Shown: positions 19,123 through 26,516 of the stretch, piece by piece
Numbering within the stretch: the first letter of the stretch is position 1
How the letters are laid out: every line of letters begins with the position of its first letter
From: Thermodesulfatator indicus DSM 15286
GTDB taxonomy: Bacteria; Desulfobacterota; Thermodesulfobacteria; Thermodesulfobacteriales; Thermodesulfatatoraceae
Direction of reading: 5' to 3'
Assembly: GCF_000217795.1 (NCBI RefSeq)
Contig: NC_015681.1
Coordinates: 1,293,244-1,357,243, forward strand
DNA length: 64,000 bases
The notes under the pieces: model-generated
What the model was told of the DNA's origin: nothing
Databases searched by the model: none
What the model saw: only the letters and a program-made list of their open reading frames with translations
Position numbers and translations under genes: made by a program

Positions 19123-19464
19123 ATGTTTGGTATAGGTTTTCCTGAACTAATAGTTATTTTTGTGGTAGCCCTAATTGTTTTGGGACCTGAGCGCTTGCCA
19201 GAGGCTGCACGCTCGGTAGCCAAGGTCTTTCTTGAATTTCGTAAAGCTGCTGATGAATTAAAAAAAGAACTCGGGGCCGATGAACTAGAAGAAAGTAAGG
19301 CCGAAATAGAAAAAGTGAAACGAGAATTACTAGAAAAAGTCTATACACCTCTTGAACCAGACCCTTTCAATTCCTTAACCAAGCAGAAAACGAAAGAACA
19401 AGAAGCTCCTTCAACTTCAAAAATCTTGGAAAAAGACAAAGTAGAAAATGGCTCAAAGGACTAA
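19123..19464 (+). CDS. tatB: twin-arginine translocase TatA/B-type subunit
   Basis: Single-span Tat component of 113 residues. An N-terminal transmembrane helix (about residues 5-21) is followed by LGPERLPEAARSVAKVF, the TatB-like hinge and amphipathic helix, and a charged tail. It begins 9 bp after alr and overlaps tatC by 17 bp. TatA and TatB are hard to tell apart; the GPERLPEAAR form favours TatB. A likely client, the RRSFLK ferredoxin-like protein, is encoded 1.3 kb downstream. Confidence 0.88.
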   Translation: MFGIGFPELIVIFVVALIVLGPERLPEAARSVAKVFLEFRKAADELKKELGADELEESKAEIEKVKRELLEKVYTPLEPDPFNSLTKQKTKEQEAPSTSKILEKDKVENGSKD

Positions 19465-20161
19465 AATAACCTTCTTAACTCATTTTGAAGAATTAAGACG
19501 GCGTATATTGTTTTTTTTGAGTTTTCTTTTTTTCGCCTGGATTGTTCTTTTTAGCCAATTTCACCGTTTAACAGCTTTATTTCTCTGGCCTTATGAGAGG
19601 GCTTTCCCTGATCAAAAACTAGGCTTAGTTTTTACTTCTTTGCCAGAAGCCATTATGGCCGCATTAAAAAGCACCTTTTTCATGGCCTTAGCCATTTCTA
19701 TTCCTTTTTTTGTCTTCCAGGCTTGGCGCTTCCTTTCCCCAGCTCTTTTCCCTCATGAGAAAAAATTTTTTTCAAAAACACTCTTTTTAGGAGCTATTTT
19801 TTGCTTGGCGTCTTTAGCCTTCACTTATTTCATCGTATTTCCGGCGTTTTTAAAATTTGTATTGGGTCTAGGTTATACTCATTTCACCCCTCTTTTAAGA
19901 ATTCAAAGCTACCTGGCCTTCCTGGGTAAAGGTCTTCTTTTTGCCGCTATTCTTTCCCAAATACCTCTCTTTACTGCGCTCCTGGTAAAAGTGGGCGTTT
20001 TGCCTGCTTATGGTGGCAAAAGACGTGTCCTTTATCTCTTGGGAGTGGCCTATGCTTTGGGGCTTTTTCTTTCCCCGGGAGATATTGTAGCCCAGATTAT
20101 AATTGCTAGCTGTTTTTATCTTTTGTTAGAAAGTGGATATTTATTATCCAAAATTTTTTAA
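19448..20161 (+). CDS. tatC: twin-arginine translocase subunit TatC
   Basis: Six-span membrane core of the Tat system, 237 residues. Conserved parts are THFEELRRRILFFL at the N-terminus, FLSPALFPHEKKFF near residue 100, and YALGLFLSPGDIVAQI. It recognises twin-arginine signal peptides. It overlaps the tatB gene and ends a plus-strand unit starting at alr. Confidence 0.95.
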   Translation: MAQRTKITFLTHFEELRRRILFFLSFLFFAWIVLFSQFHRLTALFLWPYERAFPDQKLGLVFTSLPEAIMAALKSTFFMALAISIPFFVFQAWRFLSPALFPHEKKFFSKTLFLGAIFCLASLAFTYFIVFPAFLKFVLGLGYTHFTPLLRIQSYLAFLGKGLLFAAILSQIPLFTALLVKVGVLPAYGGKRRVLYLLGVAYALGLFLSPGDIVAQIIIASCFYLLLESGYLLSKIF

Positions 20162-20282
20162 GAATTTAACAGCTATAATCAAAAGTTTTTAAAATTTTGT
20201 TAAAGAAAGTAAATTTTTTGTAACTACAAAAATCCAAGCCTTATTTTTACGGAAAAAGAGCTTTTTCGGTCCAAAATGCTTT

Positions 20283-20311
20283 TTGACGGCTAATAAAAAT
20301 CAAATTAAGCT
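20283..20311 (+). promoter_or_regulatory. candidate sigma-70 promoter for the cytochrome gene
   Basis: TTGACG (20283-20288), a 17-bp spacer and TAAGCT (20306-20311) lie about 30 bp upstream of the cytochrome start in a 182-bp A+T-rich gap. The -10 is weak. AGGAGG precedes the ATG. Confidence 0.45.
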
Positions 20312-20343
20312 GCAACAACAAAAAAGAATAAGAGGAGGTTTCT

Positions 20344-20724
20344 ATGAAAAAGGTATGGGTAGGAATTTTGGGTTTAATAGTAGGATTAGCTTTTTACGGT
20401 TACGCTATTTCTGGTGATAATGGTCCAGAGGTTATCACTTTTGAAGGCGGGAAAAAGGGAACAGTAACTTTTCATCATTTAAAACATCAAAAAGATTACG
20501 GAATCAAATGTGGTGAATGCCACCATGGAAAAGATCATAGCCCTTACAAAGAAGGTATGAAAATCCAAAAGTGCAGCGAATGTCACAATAAAGACATGGC
20601 CAATAAAAAACTAAATAGCGTTAAAAAAGCTATGCACAAAAATTGTAAAGGCTGTCATAAACAGGTTAAGGACAAACATCCCAACGCTCCCACCAAATGT
20701 AAAGAATGCCACATAAAGAAATAG
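20344..20724 (+). CDS. periplasmic tetraheme cytochrome c3-type protein
   Basis: Secreted multiheme cytochrome of 126 residues. The N-terminal signal peptide covers about residues 1-24 (MKKVWVGILGLIVGLAFYGY). Four CxxCH sites are CGECH (56-60), CSECH (77-81), CKGCH (101-105) and CKECH (119-123); additional histidines in TFHHLKHQKDYGIKC supply axial ligands, the class III layout. Such proteins shuttle low-potential electrons between periplasmic hydrogenases or formate dehydrogenases and membrane complexes. It stands alone before a terminator, upstream of a ferredoxin-like protein and a second cytochrome. Confidence 0.9.
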   Translation: MKKVWVGILGLIVGLAFYGYAISGDNGPEVITFEGGKKGTVTFHHLKHQKDYGIKCGECHHGKDHSPYKEGMKIQKCSECHNKDMANKKLNSVKKAMHKNCKGCHKQVKDKHPNAPTKCKECHIKK

Positions 20725-20729
20725 GGGCT

Positions 20730-20759
20730 AAAAAAGGCGGATTTAAATCCGCCTTTTTT
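20730..20759 (+). terminator. intrinsic terminator after tetraheme cytochrome
   Basis: Perfect palindrome: AAAAAAGGCGGATTT pairs with AAATCCGCCTTTTTT. The G+C-rich stem is followed by six T, starting seven bases after the stop. It probably reduces readthrough into the ferredoxin gene. Confidence 0.88.
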
Positions 20760-20783
20760 AGAGTTTTTTAGAGGAGATGAGTT

Positions 20784-21554
20784 ATGGATCTCAAAAAATT
20801 TGGAAAGTGGTTAGCTTCTTTAAAAAACGAAGGAGTTGATACGATTCCTTTGGCAGAACGGCGGTCCTTTCTAAAAATGGGCCTTAAGGTCACAGGAGTT
20901 TTTGCCGGAGGCACTATCCTTTCTTTAGTATCTAAACTTAATAATGCTAAGGCTATTCCTCCAGCTTATGTGGGAACTTTCCCTTACAAACCACATTACG
21001 CCATGGTGCTCATAACCGACCGTTGTGTTGATTGCGAACTCTGTATGGAAGCCTGTGTGCGCACCAATCATGTTCCCCCCTATGGGTGGCGCACCCGTAT
21101 TTTTGAAAGAAAATTAAAGGGCCCAGAGGGCTATGTGCGCCAATTCATGCCCGTTCTTTGTAACCAGTGTAATATTCCCCCTTGCGTGAGAGTTTGCCCC
21201 ACTAAAGCTACTGTAAAAGATCCTAAAACCGGAATAGTAAAAATGATTCCCAAAAAATGTATTGGTTGTAAAACCTGCATGACGGCATGTCCTTACAATA
21301 TGCGCTATTTTAACGAAGAGAGACGAGCAGTTGATAAATGTGATTTTTGCTGGGAATCAAGGCTTTCTAAGGGAGACAAAATTACCGCCTGTGCTGAGGC
21401 CTGCCCTGCAGGGGTGCGTATATTTGGAGACCTTACTGACCCCAAAAGTAAAGTTTATCAAATAGTCTATGATCCTGCCCGTGTAATTTGGGTTTTGCGG
21501 CCGGAAACAGGAGCCAAGCCCAACGTGTTTTACACCATTGAGGGCTTAGGATAA
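20784..21554 (+). CDS. Tat-exported four-cluster ferredoxin-like subunit
   Basis: Periplasmic electron-transfer protein of 256 residues related to the Fe-S subunits of NrfC/HybA/DsrO type. A twin-arginine signal, ERRSFLKMGLK, lies after an unusually long 26-residue leader. Cysteine groups for four [4Fe-4S] clusters follow: CVDCELCMEAC, CNQCNIPPCVRVC, CIGCKTCMTAC and CDFCWES...CAEAC. Proteins of this type couple an NrfD quinone subunit to a periplasmic partner. NrfD genes lie 3-6 kb downstream and cytochromes flank it. No molybdopterin or other catalytic subunit is present nearby. Confidence 0.9.
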   Translation: MDLKKFGKWLASLKNEGVDTIPLAERRSFLKMGLKVTGVFAGGTILSLVSKLNNAKAIPPAYVGTFPYKPHYAMVLITDRCVDCELCMEACVRTNHVPPYGWRTRIFERKLKGPEGYVRQFMPVLCNQCNIPPCVRVCPTKATVKDPKTGIVKMIPKKCIGCKTCMTACPYNMRYFNEERRAVDKCDFCWESRLSKGDKITACAEACPAGVRIFGDLTDPKSKVYQIVYDPARVIWVLRPETGAKPNVFYTIEGLG

Positions 21555-21570
21555 ATTCTAGGAGGCTTAT

Positions 21571-21966
21571 ATGAAACGCTGTTTTTTATTGTCCATTCCT
21601 CTAATACTTTTATGTTGTTTTTTTATCAGCAAACCTCTTTGGGGACAGGAAGACGAAGATGAGTATCCTCAAGAACCCATAATTTTTACCAAACCGGTAA
21701 AGGCCGTTATTTTTGACCATAAATTTCATGTGGAAGAAGCTGGCCTTAGCTGTGAAGACTGCCATGACGATGTTTTCGAAATGGCCACAGGTACCGCTGA
21801 AGAAAACGAAGACTTTAACATGGAGGCCCTGTATAACGGTAAATACTGCGGTGCCTGTCACGACGGAGAAAGTGCTTTTGCCTCGGACAAAAAATGCACC
21901 ACCTGCCATATCGGAGTCCTTGGCTGGCAACGCTTACAACGCCAAGAAAAGAAAGTTTCTCACTAA
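21571..21966 (+). CDS. periplasmic triheme c7-like cytochrome
   Basis: Secreted cytochrome of 131 residues. The signal peptide ends near LWGQ (about residue 26), followed by an acidic stretch. Three heme sites are present: CEDCH, CGACH and CTTCH. A conserved FDHKFHVEEAGLSC supplies axial histidines, as in the three-heme c7/c3 group. It follows the ferredoxin-like gene by 16 bp with an AGGAGG site, so the two are co-transcribed and probably exchange electrons. Confidence 0.88.
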   Translation: MKRCFLLSIPLILLCCFFISKPLWGQEDEDEYPQEPIIFTKPVKAVIFDHKFHVEEAGLSCEDCHDDVFEMATGTAEENEDFNMEALYNGKYCGACHDGESAFASDKKCTTCHIGVLGWQRLQRQEKKVSH

Positions 21967-21968
21967 AA

Positions 21969-21993
21969 AAGAGGAGAGAAAAACTCTCCTCTT
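21969..21993 (+). terminator. hairpin terminator after triheme cytochrome
   Basis: AAGAGGAGAG pairs with CTCTCCTCTT across a five-A loop, starting three bases after the stop. The following tract is CCCCCTATTTACA, a weak U run, so termination may be partial. Confidence 0.6.
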
Positions 21994-22061
21994 CCCCCTA
22001 TTTACACCTCTTACATTTTTTGGTTCAATTATTTTAAATAAAATTAATTCAACTCGGATAT

Positions 22062-24104
22062 ATGGAACAATCTTTCAATTCAGAAATACTAGCTAACCTT
22101 TTGGATATTATCCAAGAAGGTATCATTATAACTGACAAAGAATATCGTATTGTTTATATAAATACCACTGCTGAAAAGTTATTAAAAATTAAAAAAGAAG
22201 AAGCTTTGGGAGCATATTGTTATGATGTGCTAAAAAAAATAATTGATAAAACTATTTGCAACTGCTTAAAAGAAAAAATACAAACAGGAAGAGAAATAAT
22301 ACAAGTACCTATTTATTTACAGAATATCGAAGAAACTTTTGTCTATATCAGTATATTCTTACCTTCTTCTAAAGAATTCTGCATAATTTCATTGAACCAT
22401 GGTTTTCCATTCACATTATCTGATACAATATTAAACAATTTTAACGAAGCTCTTTTAGTAGTAAATCGAAATTATCAGATAATTTATTTTAACAAAAAAG
22501 CTGAAATACTAACCGGATTTAGTGTAGAAGAAGCTTTAGGAAAGAGTTGTCATGAAATATTAAAATCGACTATTTGCCAAAATAATTGCATAATTAAAGA
22601 AAGTTTTGAAAAGAAAAATGTCATCAAAAAATCTGGTATATTTTTAACTAAAAAAGACATGTCTTCATTTCCTGCCGAAATTATAGCAAGCCCACTATTT
22701 ATAGGAGAAAAATTGCTGGGTGGTTTAGAAATATTTAAAGATATAACTTTTGAAGTCCAAATACAAACAATCTTAGAAAGTATAGGAGATGGAGTCTTTT
22801 CAGTAGATAAACATTTCAAAATCACATCATACAATCAGGCGCTTGAAAAAATTACAGGCTACACAGCTAAAGAAGCTTTGGGAAAACCTTGCTATGAAAT
22901 TTTCAAAAGTAGTTTATGCGAAAGCGGATGTCCTGTAGCAAGGGTGATAAAAGAAAACAAGAAACTATCCAATAAGCAAGCTTACTTTATTCATAAAACC
23001 GGAAGAAAAGTTCCCGTTTCTATTACGGTATCTCCCGTTAAAGATTCTCAGGGAAGACTAATAGGAGCTGTGGAAACGGTAAGAGACCTTAGCGAAATAT
23101 CTATTCTACGCAAAGAGCTTACTAAGACCTACAAACTTTGCGATATAATTTCAAAAAGCCCTTTAATAGATAGAATTTTCAAGGTATTACCCGATATAGC
23201 TGAAAGTGAAAGCACCGTTCTTATTACGGGAGAATCAGGCACGGGAAAAGATATTTTTGCCAGGGCTATTCATGAGTTATCTCCCCGGAAAAATGGTCCC
23301 TTTGTGGCGGTTAACTGTGCCGCTATTCCTGATACTCTTCTTGAAAGTGAATTGTTCGGCTATAAAGCTGGAGCTTTTACCGATGCCAAGAAAGACAAGC
23401 CTGGCCGTTTTGCACTAGCCGATGGCGGTACACTTTTTTTGGACGAAATAGGAGAAATCCCTCTCTCCTTACAGGCCAAACTGTTGAGAGCTATTGAAAC
23501 CAAGGAATATGAACCTCTCGGGGCTTCCAAGCCGGAAAAGGCAGACGTGCGCATAATAGCCGCTACTAATCAAGATCTCGAAATACTAGTAAAAGAAGGT
23601 CGCTTTAGACAGGATCTTTTTTACCGGATAAATGTAGTTAGACTTCATCTTCCACCCCTCAGGGAAAGACGTGAGGATATTCCCCTTTTAATTGAACATT
23701 TCATCAAAAAATTTAGGGCCAGTAAAGGCAAAGAAATAGTAGGTATTTCTGAAGACGCTTTGAAAATTCTGATGAGCTATGATTTTCCCGGAAATGTTAG
23801 AGAACTGGAAAACATTATTGAGTATTGTTTCATTGTTTGCAAAGAAGGCCTCATCTATCCAGAACATTTGCCAGATTATATTGAAAAGAAAAAAGAAATT
23901 ATATGGCCGAGCGAACATCAAACATTAGTGTCCACCCCCAAAACCCTGGAAGAAATAGAAAAAGAAGCCATTCTTCAAGCCTTAAGACGTAACAAGTGGC
24001 GCAAGATGGCCACTTGCCGCGAATTAGGCATTTCTAAAGACACCCTCCGCCGAAAGCTTAAAAAATATGGCCTCCAAGACAATGGGCGCAAAATAAGCCC
24101 ATAA
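22062..24104 (+). CDS. PAS-domain sigma-54-dependent transcriptional activator
   Basis: Enhancer-binding protein of 680 residues with three PAS domains (about 10-110, 120-230 and 235-345), an AAA+ domain (about 370-600) and a C-terminal Fis-type HTH. Walker A is GESGTGKDIF and Walker B GGTLFLDEIGEI. The sigma-54 contact loop reads GAFTDA in place of the common GAFTGA, a variant I recall from deltaproteobacterial PAS activators. PAS cysteines in SLCESGCP-like positions could hold a redox signal, but this is speculative. Its 3' end carries one of three copies of a candidate binding site and a -24/-12 promoter lies downstream. Confidence 0.93.
   Translation: MEQSFNSEILANLLDIIQEGIIITDKEYRIVYINTTAEKLLKIKKEEALGAYCYDVLKKIIDKTICNCLKEKIQTGREIIQVPIYLQNIEETFVYISIFLPSSKEFCIISLNHGFPFTLSDTILNNFNEALLVVNRNYQIIYFNKKAEILTGFSVEEALGKSCHEILKSTICQNNCIIKESFEKKNVIKKSGIFLTKKDMSSFPAEIIASPLFIGEKLLGGLEIFKDITFEVQIQTILESIGDGVFSVDKHFKITSYNQALEKITGYTAKEALGKPCYEIFKSSLCESGCPVARVIKENKKLSNKQAYFIHKTGRKVPVSITVSPVKDSQGRLIGAVETVRDLSEISILRKELTKTYKLCDIISKSPLIDRIFKVLPDIAESESTVLITGESGTGKDIFARAIHELSPRKNGPFVAVNCAAIPDTLLESELFGYKAGAFTDAKKDKPGRFALADGGTLFLDEIGEIPLSLQAKLLRAIETKEYEPLGASKPEKADVRIIAATNQDLEILVKEGRFRQDLFYRINVVRLHLPPLRERREDIPLLIEHFIKKFRASKGKEIVGISEDALKILMSYDFPGNVRELENIIEYCFIVCKEGLIYPEHLPDYIEKKKEIIWPSEHQTLVSTPKTLEEIEKEAILQALRRNKWRKMATCRELGISKDTLRRKLKKYGLQDNGRKISP
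24083..24101. promoter_or_regulatory. candidate activator site 1 (within activator 3' end)
   Basis: TGGGCGCAAAATAAGCCCA, a partial dyad with TGGGC/GCCCA arms, overlaps the last codons and stop of the activator gene. It is the reverse complement of the two downstream copies. Confidence 0.5.
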
Positions 24105-24465
24105 AACTTCCTGAATAAAATAATTTATAAAATTTAATAAAAATATCCATTGTCAAGAATAGATAAAAACGGGCTTATTTTGCGCCCAATTCGTATTGTC
24201 TGGGCTTATTTTGCGCCTAAAATTTCTCCTCTATACTACTTCAAATTTCCTTATATTTAATATCATTTTTCCTGAAAACATTAATTTCCAATAGTTTCAA
24301 CCTTTTAAATGTCAACTTGGCATGACAAATGCATTATCCAAAAAGTGAAAATAGACATTGATAGAAAAAGTTAAATAGAGAAACGCAAAAGAAAAAATAA
24401 ATAAGAGTTTACAAAACGTAATAAACAAAATTTTTAAAACATAAAAGCCTAAAGGAGCCAAAGCC
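24105..24465 (+). promoter_or_regulatory. regulatory gap with two activator sites and a sigma-54 promoter
   Basis: This 361-bp gap holds no gene. Two copies of GGGCTTATTTTGCGCC lie at 24171-24188 and 24201-24218, about 30 bp (three helical turns) apart. They are roughly 110-150 bp before the -24 element, the usual enhancer range. The rest is A+T rich. Confidence 0.6.
24317..24333 (+). promoter_or_regulatory. sigma-54 (-24/-12) promoter
   Basis: TTGGCATGACAAATGCA matches the YTGGCAC-N5-TTGC consensus with the invariant GG-N10-GC spacing. The start of transcription would be near 24344, about 120 bp before the small membrane protein gene. Confidence 0.75.
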
Positions 24466-24672
24466 ATGAAAAGCATTCAAGCCCTAAAACCACACTTTTT
24501 AAAAAAGAACACGGCCTTGAGTGAAGTTCAAGAAGGATGGTGCTGGGCAGAAGGAATACTTGGAGCCTTTTGTTTTTTAATGTTCCTGGCGTTAGGGCCT
24601 TTTGCCGCTATACCAGCTTTTTTTGCCACCTTTTCTATTCCCAAATGGATTGAAGAAGAAAAACACAAATAA
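24466..24672 (+). CDS. small membrane protein of unknown function
   Basis: Protein of 68 residues that I do not recognise. A central hydrophobic stretch, ILGAFCFLMFLALGPFAAIPAFF, would span the membrane once or form a hairpin; both ends are charged. AAAGGAG precedes the ATG. It is first gene behind the sigma-54 promoter and ends 11 bp before the NrfD gene, so it may be an accessory subunit of that quinone protein. Confidence 0.7.
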   Translation: MKSIQALKPHFLKKNTALSEVQEGWCWAEGILGAFCFLMFLALGPFAAIPAFFATFSIPKWIEEEKHK

Positions 24673-24683
24673 GGAGGTTTGTT

Positions 24684-25874
24684 ATGGCTGAGACCAAGGT
24701 AGAAACCTTAAAACCTTTTCAGGTTGATCTATCGTTCGCCAAGCCACGTATCACTATTTTAACCTTTATTTTCCTATTTTTAACTTTAGTTGGGGTAGCT
24801 GCGGGAATTTACGGCTTAATTGTTGGGCATCATCACATTTGCAACACTACTCGTGAAATCCCGTGGGGAATTCTAATTTCTGGTTACATTTATTTTGCCA
24901 TAATGTCCACCGGGCTCTGTATTCTCTCTGTCCTGGGGCATCTTTTTGGAGGCACTTCACTTCTGCCGCTTTCAAACAGATCTCTCTATTTGTCTATTTT
25001 TGCTATTTTAGCGGCTTTTTTAATTATCGGGCTAGAATTGGAAAATCCTTGGCGTATGTTTTGGATGGCTATAACCCCTAATCCTACCTCTAACATCATG
25101 TGGATGGGTGCCCTCTACGGTGCGTGTGTGGCTTTCATGTTACTTGAATTCGTTTTAATTCTTTCTAAGCGTTTTGCCCTGGCCTTTGCTCTGGGCTTAT
25201 TGGGCGCTTTAACGGAAATAGCCGCCAATACCAATCTTGGTGCTGTTTTTGCCCTCATTTCTGCCAGGCCCTTCTGGTATGGTGCGCAGTTGCCCATTTA
25301 CTTTATAACTTCTGCTCTTATGACCGGTGCCGCGGCTTTGATTTTCTTTAACTACATTGCCTATGAAGTGCGTCAGAAACCTATGGACGAGGCCATGCAA
25401 AAAGCTAGCTCAGCCGCTGCCAAAGTCCTTCTTCTTTTCCTTATAGCTGTTTCTCTGGCTACTATCTGGCGATTTCTCGCTATTTTTACCGGTGGCTCTG
25501 ACGAAGGTCGTCTGGCAGCCAAAGCCCTCTTGAGTGGACCTCTGGCTTTTAATTTCTGGTTCTTTGAAATCGCTCTAGGCCTGGTCTTTCCCATAATAAT
25601 TCTGGTATTTGGTGGACTCAGAAATATCCACGCTATGTTTTTGGCCTCACTAATAACTTTGATAGGGGCCTTTTTCCAGAGATATGATTTAGTAATTGGA
25701 GGCCAGATTGTTCATCCTTATTACGGCTTATTTGAAGATATTCCCAGGTACTTGAGCTACTCCCCCTCTATCTTTGAATTATTGATGCTTGTGGGTGGAG
25801 CTAGCCTTTTGATTACTGGTTTCTTGCTTGGAGAACGCTATTTTGCCGGGGTTTTCGAAAGTAGAGAACACTAA
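24684..25874 (+). CDS. NrfD/PsrC-type quinone-interacting membrane protein 1
   Basis: Polytopic membrane protein of 396 residues with about nine to ten hydrophobic helices, NrfD/PsrC family. Recognisable parts are REIPWGILISGYIYFAIMS, LELENPWRMFWM, and NPTSNIMWMGALYG. Family members exchange electrons between menaquinone and a periplasmic Fe-S partner. It is related along its whole length to the second NrfD gene 640 bp downstream. The catalytic partner is not adjacent; the ferredoxin-like protein at 20.8 kb is a candidate. Expression likely depends on sigma-54. Confidence 0.9.
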   Translation: MAETKVETLKPFQVDLSFAKPRITILTFIFLFLTLVGVAAGIYGLIVGHHHICNTTREIPWGILISGYIYFAIMSTGLCILSVLGHLFGGTSLLPLSNRSLYLSIFAILAAFLIIGLELENPWRMFWMAITPNPTSNIMWMGALYGACVAFMLLEFVLILSKRFALAFALGLLGALTEIAANTNLGAVFALISARPFWYGAQLPIYFITSALMTGAAALIFFNYIAYEVRQKPMDEAMQKASSAAAKVLLLFLIAVSLATIWRFLAIFTGGSDEGRLAAKALLSGPLAFNFWFFEIALGLVFPIIILVFGGLRNIHAMFLASLITLIGAFFQRYDLVIGGQIVHPYYGLFEDIPRYLSYSPSIFELLMLVGGASLLITGFLLGERYFAGVFESREH

Positions 25875-25876
25875 AA

Positions 25877-25905
25877 TTCAAAGAGGGGCTTTGCCCCTCT
25901 TTGAA
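25877..25905 (+). terminator. intercistronic hairpin between NrfD 1 and MerR genes
   Basis: Perfect 13-bp stem TTCAAAGAGGGGC / GCCCCTCTTTGAA with a TTT loop. No U tract follows (ATAAAGG), so it may protect the transcript or attenuate more than terminate. Confidence 0.6.
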
Positions 25906-25921
25906 ATAAAGGAGGTCAAAA

Positions 25922-26242
25922 ATGAAAAAGAATGAAGCTATCTTTTCTATAGGTGTAGCCGCCAAAATATTGGAAGTGCACCCCAGAACTTTACGTATTT
26001 ATGAAAAAGAAGGTTTGATCAGGCCGGTTCGCCGGGGAAGCAGACGCTACTATTCCATGGATAATATTCAATGGATTAATTGCTTGCGTAAAATGATTCA
26101 CGAAAAAGGGTTGAATCTAGCAGGAGTGAAGGAACTTCTTAAATATGCCCCCTGTTGGAGCATCGTAGGCTGCCCCCCAGAGGTGAGGAACAGATGCACG
26201 GCTTATCTTTCAGTCGTGAGAAAAGACGAAACAGAACAATAG
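25922..26242 (+). CDS. MerR-family regulator with C-terminal cysteine motif
   Basis: Regulator of 106 residues. The N-terminal MerR HTH reads SIGVAAKILEVHPRTLRIYEKEGLIRP, close to HspR-type proteins. The C-terminus has CWSIVGCPPEVRNRC, resembling the short CW-type cysteine motif seen in other signalling proteins, which may bind metal or sense redox state. AGGAGG precedes the ATG. It lies between two NrfD genes and is followed by two perfect palindromes before the second. Control of one or both NrfD genes is inferred from position. Confidence 0.85.
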   Translation: MKKNEAIFSIGVAAKILEVHPRTLRIYEKEGLIRPVRRGSRRYYSMDNIQWINCLRKMIHEKGLNLAGVKELLKYAPCWSIVGCPPEVRNRCTAYLSVVRKDETEQ

Positions 26243-26306
26243 ATTTTAAAATTTTTACTTCTTAAACACAGAAAAATTTGCCCCTTTTGCCCTCCGAGGT
26301 ATTGGT

Positions 26307-26355
26307 TTGTAAATAGTAATTTACAAGTTTTTTTGACAATAAGAGTTGTCAAAAA
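26307..26355. promoter_or_regulatory. two consecutive perfect palindromes
   Basis: TTGTAAATAGTAATTTACAA (26307-26326) has 8-bp arms and a 4-bp centre. It is followed after 3 bp by TTTTTGACAA-TAAGAG-TTGTCAAAAA (26330-26355) with perfect 10-bp arms. No U tract follows either. They lie upstream of the second NrfD gene and suit operator sites, possibly for the MerR protein. Confidence 0.5.
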
Positions 26356-26431
26356 TTCCTGCCATTTGTTGATATACTTTTCTGACATTTCAATTTCAAT
26401 CTTTTCCTATTTTATTATTTTTCACTATAAC

Positions 26432-26461
26432 TTGACATAGACACTTATATTTTTTTATAAA
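26432..26461 (+). promoter_or_regulatory. candidate sigma-70 promoter for second NrfD gene
   Basis: Consensus TTGACA (26432-26437) with TATAAA 18 bp downstream (26456-26461), or TTATAA at 17 bp, 55 bp before the start codon. No -24/-12 promoter was seen here, unlike the first NrfD gene. Confidence 0.6.
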
Positions 26462-26516
26462 AAGCTTTAAAAAATTTGTACTTAAATATCAAAATTTTTA
26501 AACCTAGGAGGGCATT

